From Macrotis lagotis (lineage: Eukaryota > Chordata > Mammalia > Peramelemorphia > Peramelidae), in NCBI RefSeq assembly GCF_037893015.1, contig NC_133666.1, positions 623,268,104 through 623,332,103 on the forward strand: a stretch of DNA of 64,000 nucleotides, given 5' to 3'. Below, piece after piece: positions 61,556 to 64,000 of the stretch. How positions within the stretch are numbered: the first letter of the stretch is position 1; every line of letters begins with the position of its first letter. Made by a program: the position numbers and the translations under genes. A model generated the notes under the pieces. That model saw only the letters and a list, made by a program, of their open reading frames with translations. It ran no database searches and was not told where the DNA came from.

Positions 61556-61583
61556 CACTTTGACTCAGGCCTCAACCAAAACC
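61556..61583 (-). other. 12-bp-spacer recombination signal, 5' side of Dmu
   Basis: On the plus strand: heptamer CACTTTG (61556-61562), a 12-bp spacer (61563-61574) and nonamer ACCAAAACC (61575-61583, 8 of 9 consensus). The CAC abuts the D coding end. It should pair with the 23-RSS of a Vmu segment lying further right, outside the window. Confidence 0.9.
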
Positions 61584-62689
61584 TTGCTCCTCCCAACCTC
61601 TTCTACTCTCTCCCCACTATCCTTAATGTCCTAGGTTGAGTTTTTTGGATCTTTGATCTTAGGGGAAAAGAGGAAGCAACTACCTTTCTTTGATATTGAG
61701 AGGACACCTGTGTCACACAGAACAAGTTATCATCCTGAGAATCTAAATCTCACTACAAAATAGCAAGTGGTTTCCAAGGGTTAGAATTAAACTGTACATT
61801 TCTTTGACTTGCTCTTTTCTACTCATGCCACAACCATTCTAATTCAGGATGGAACTGATCACCTTTTTCCTGAACTTTTGCAAAGATTTCCTAATTGATC
61901 TCCTACGTCAATCCTTTCTCTTCTCCAAAGTATACTCCAAAGAGATGAAAAATTGTTATTGCTAAAGTTCTGACCATTTCCATCTCTGAAAGTTTCATGG
62001 AGCTCCCTCTAGGATAAAAATAAAAATTCCTCTTTGAAGTTTAAAGTTCTTCACAATCTTTCCAGAATGATTGATGATGTAATAATTTTTCTATGTTCCA
62101 ACCAAATTATCCTCCTTGTTCCTTTACATACATAATGTTTCATTTCTCCTAACTCTGTTCCTTATTGAGGATGGTAAGCCTTTAGGTTTCTTATCTTGAA
62201 CAGAATGAAGCGAAGAGAGCCCAGAAAAGAGTTTATATAAATATGTACTAACATCAAAGTAGTGTAAACTTTGAAGGAATTCAGAGCTTCAATGTAGCAT
62301 CCAATCATGACTCTAAAAGACTGAAATGAATTCACCCTCTTTTGTGGCATAGAAAAAATGAACTACAAAAATGTAAAGAAGGATATATTTGAAGATAGTG
62401 AATATGTTGATTTGTTTTATTTACCATATTTATTGATTATAAGGAAAGACTTCTATTTGGGGAAAGGTTGGTGGCCAATGAGAATAATGCAAAAGGGGGG
62501 GGAGAGTAATAGAAGAAAATACCATCAATAAAAGTTTAAAACAATACATAAAAGAGACTTTTTTCTGGAAAGGGAGGAAACCTTTTTTTCTTTATTTTTC
62601 ATTGTTTCTGACCTCAGTTTCTCTCCTATATAGTTTTCATTCCACCTTATTTGAAGTAACCTATAATAGTAGAAATGATTCCCTATCAT
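61584..62689. other. Upstream of Dmu, no V segment recognised
   Basis: No Cys-Trp-YxC pattern or 23-RSS is visible on the minus strand. It holds an L2-like fragment and unique-looking DNA. Vmu is expected further right. Confidence 0.5.
61845..62150 (+). mobile_element. L2-like LINE fragment
   Basis: Contains ggatggaactgatcaccttt, ggataaaaataaaaattcct and gttcttcacaatctttccag, in the order seen at 45.2-45.6 kb. Strongly diverged. Confidence 0.45.
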
Positions 62690-63642
62690 TTCAATATGCC
62701 ACAAAGAGATCAATATCCTATGATACTGATGCATGATGATAATAGTGCATTCCTGGATTGGAAGGGAACTCTGCAAAAGTGAGGCATTGAGACAAAATAT
62801 TCAGTTTGGGAAGAACACAACTATTTTTCCAGGTGCTTTGTGAATATATTATCTGTTATGTCAAGATGTTACAGTGTTTAGATGAGCATCCTCTCATTAA
62901 GTACCTTGATGTCAGATTGTTCCTTCTGTTGCTAATGAAAATGAAGGAAATAACGTATGTAAGCTAAGAAAAAAGGAAAAAAAATTCCAATAAGTCATCA
63001 GGAAAATCTCCTTTAAATATAAAAGAAAAGTCATTTGAATAATACTAGACCCAGAGCAGCTGGTGGCCCTATGGAAAGGATCCTAAGCCTGAAATAAGGA
63101 AGACTCCCCTTCCTCAATTGAAATCTGGTCTCAGAAACTTAATAACTATGTGAACTCTAGGCAATACAAAATAAAAGGGAGGAGATTGGAAAAAATTACT
63201 ATACATCTAATGAATCCAAAAAAAAAAAAAGCAGGATTTGCCATCATGGTACCAAAACAAAAAAACATTCAAAAAATAAAAAAGAATAAACAAGAAATTA
63301 TACTATGCTTAAAGGAGCATAAAATAAATATCAATAATAAACTTATATTAACTCCAAATGCCTTAGCATCCACACTCACAAAGGAAATATTATTTGAACT
63401 TCAAGAAAACATATATAATAGTACAATAATATTCCTCTATCGATTTTGGATTCATCTAACAAAAAGAAGCAAAAAGGAAAAGAGAATTAAACAATTTTCT
63501 GAAGAAACTAGAGTTAAAAGACTTACAATGTCTTTTAAATAGAGTTAACCATAATTTTCCTTGGGTTAAAATGAAACAATACAGTTAGTTTTATAAATGA
63601 AGTTTATTTATCTAGGGTCTTAACAAAATCCATGGGTGAACA
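62690..63642. repeat. Right copy of the duplicated module
   Basis: Partner of 50058-51005, with the halves in a different relative orientation. A 130-codon plus-strand frame at 63150-63542 (Lys-, Ile- and Asn-rich) crosses the two halves and resembles no family I recognise. In the left copy the halves are inverted, so that frame cannot exist there. It is probably not a gene. Confidence 0.8.
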
Positions 63643-64000
63643 GCATCCTTTCCAATGCCAACATTAACACAACATTTTGGAGTCATTTTATACAAATTGA
63701 ACAAAGAAAAATAAAATTCTTGGTGGCCAACCAGTGAGATTTCACATAGATGACATGGCTTTACAATATAAGTCTCTCAAATATTATAAGATTTACTCAA
63801 AATTTCTTTTGACAAGAATTCCAATGTTTACAAATAACAATAGGATTATTTCTCTGCTCATCCAGGATGTTTCTCTTCTCTTAAAGTTTGTTGATCAGCT
63901 ACTAACATTGAAGGTAATCAGATAGTATTGTAACAAGTGAGGCCAACATTGTAAGAGACAGGCCTTACATAGCAAACTGATATTTTATAACCATTAGTTA
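63643..64000. other. Right-end sequence, no feature seen
   Basis: AT-rich DNA beyond the duplicated module, with short frames only. Confidence 0.4.

Noticed and set aside
63150..63542. 130-codon plus-strand frame
   Set aside because: Lys/Ile/Asn-rich AT DNA crossing the duplicated module. It cannot exist in the left copy because the halves are inverted, and no family is recognised.
1..64000. CRISPR arrays, operons, bacterial signals, tRNA or rRNA genes
   Set aside because: The sequence is vertebrate. tRNA-like stretches are SINE heads with tails, and no direct-repeat/spacer arrays are present.

Overview
The window is vertebrate, almost certainly marsupial, genomic DNA. Exons are short and flanked by consensus splice sites. 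The sequence is filled with about 150-bp tRNA-headed SINEs of the type abundant in marsupials (gcagtggataaagc head, ttgggcaagccactt core, poly-A tail, often with target-site duplications), together with marsupial-type L1 elements, RTE-like LINE fragments, old L2/MIR-like pieces and microsatellites. Most open reading frames in the window are repeat-derived or chance.

The main finding lies on the minus strand between about 61.6 kb and 44.1 kb: one cluster of a T-cell-receptor locus matching the marsupial/monotreme TCR mu (TRM) design. In transcriptional order it contains a D segment (61555-61547) with a 5' 12-RSS and a perfect-consensus 3' 23-RSS; a J segment (49043-48991) with a 12-RSS, an FGPGT motif and a splice donor; a second V domain already joined to its J in the germline (48472-48119); a C-delta-like constant Ig exon (47503-47240); a connecting-peptide exon carrying a cysteine (46868-46800); and a transmembrane exon with Arg and Lys in the membrane, ending in a stop (44928-44816). 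All splice junctions are phase 1 and the reading frame is open from J to stop. A rearranged V1-D-J would splice onto the pre-joined V, giving a chain with three extracellular Ig domains. No Vmu segment is seen; it should lie beyond the right end. D and J are separated by about 12.5 kb, largely filled by L1s, an LTR-like insertion, SINEs and one arm of a ~0.95-kb duplicated and partly inverted module whose other copy lies on the far side of D.

The left third (1-22 kb, plus strand) carries an old segmental duplication (about 1-3.6 kb resembles 16.2-20.6 kb), a separate 1.4-1.5-kb tandem duplication (9.05-11.94 kb) and isolated exons that look like a membrane protein of the immunoglobulin superfamily. 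These are a signal-peptide exon at 12721-12811 (phase 1 donor), two consecutive 114-nt phase 1-1 exons at 20592-20705 and 21333-21446 (the second clearly transmembrane), and a third hydrophobic exon starting at 21899. Serial hydrophobic exons recall the butyrophilin/SKINT type, but no V or C exon was found between leader and tail, so this is only a candidate.

The middle (22-44 kb) is repeat-rich intergenic DNA with L1, RTE, SINE and L2 fragments and no gene I can support.
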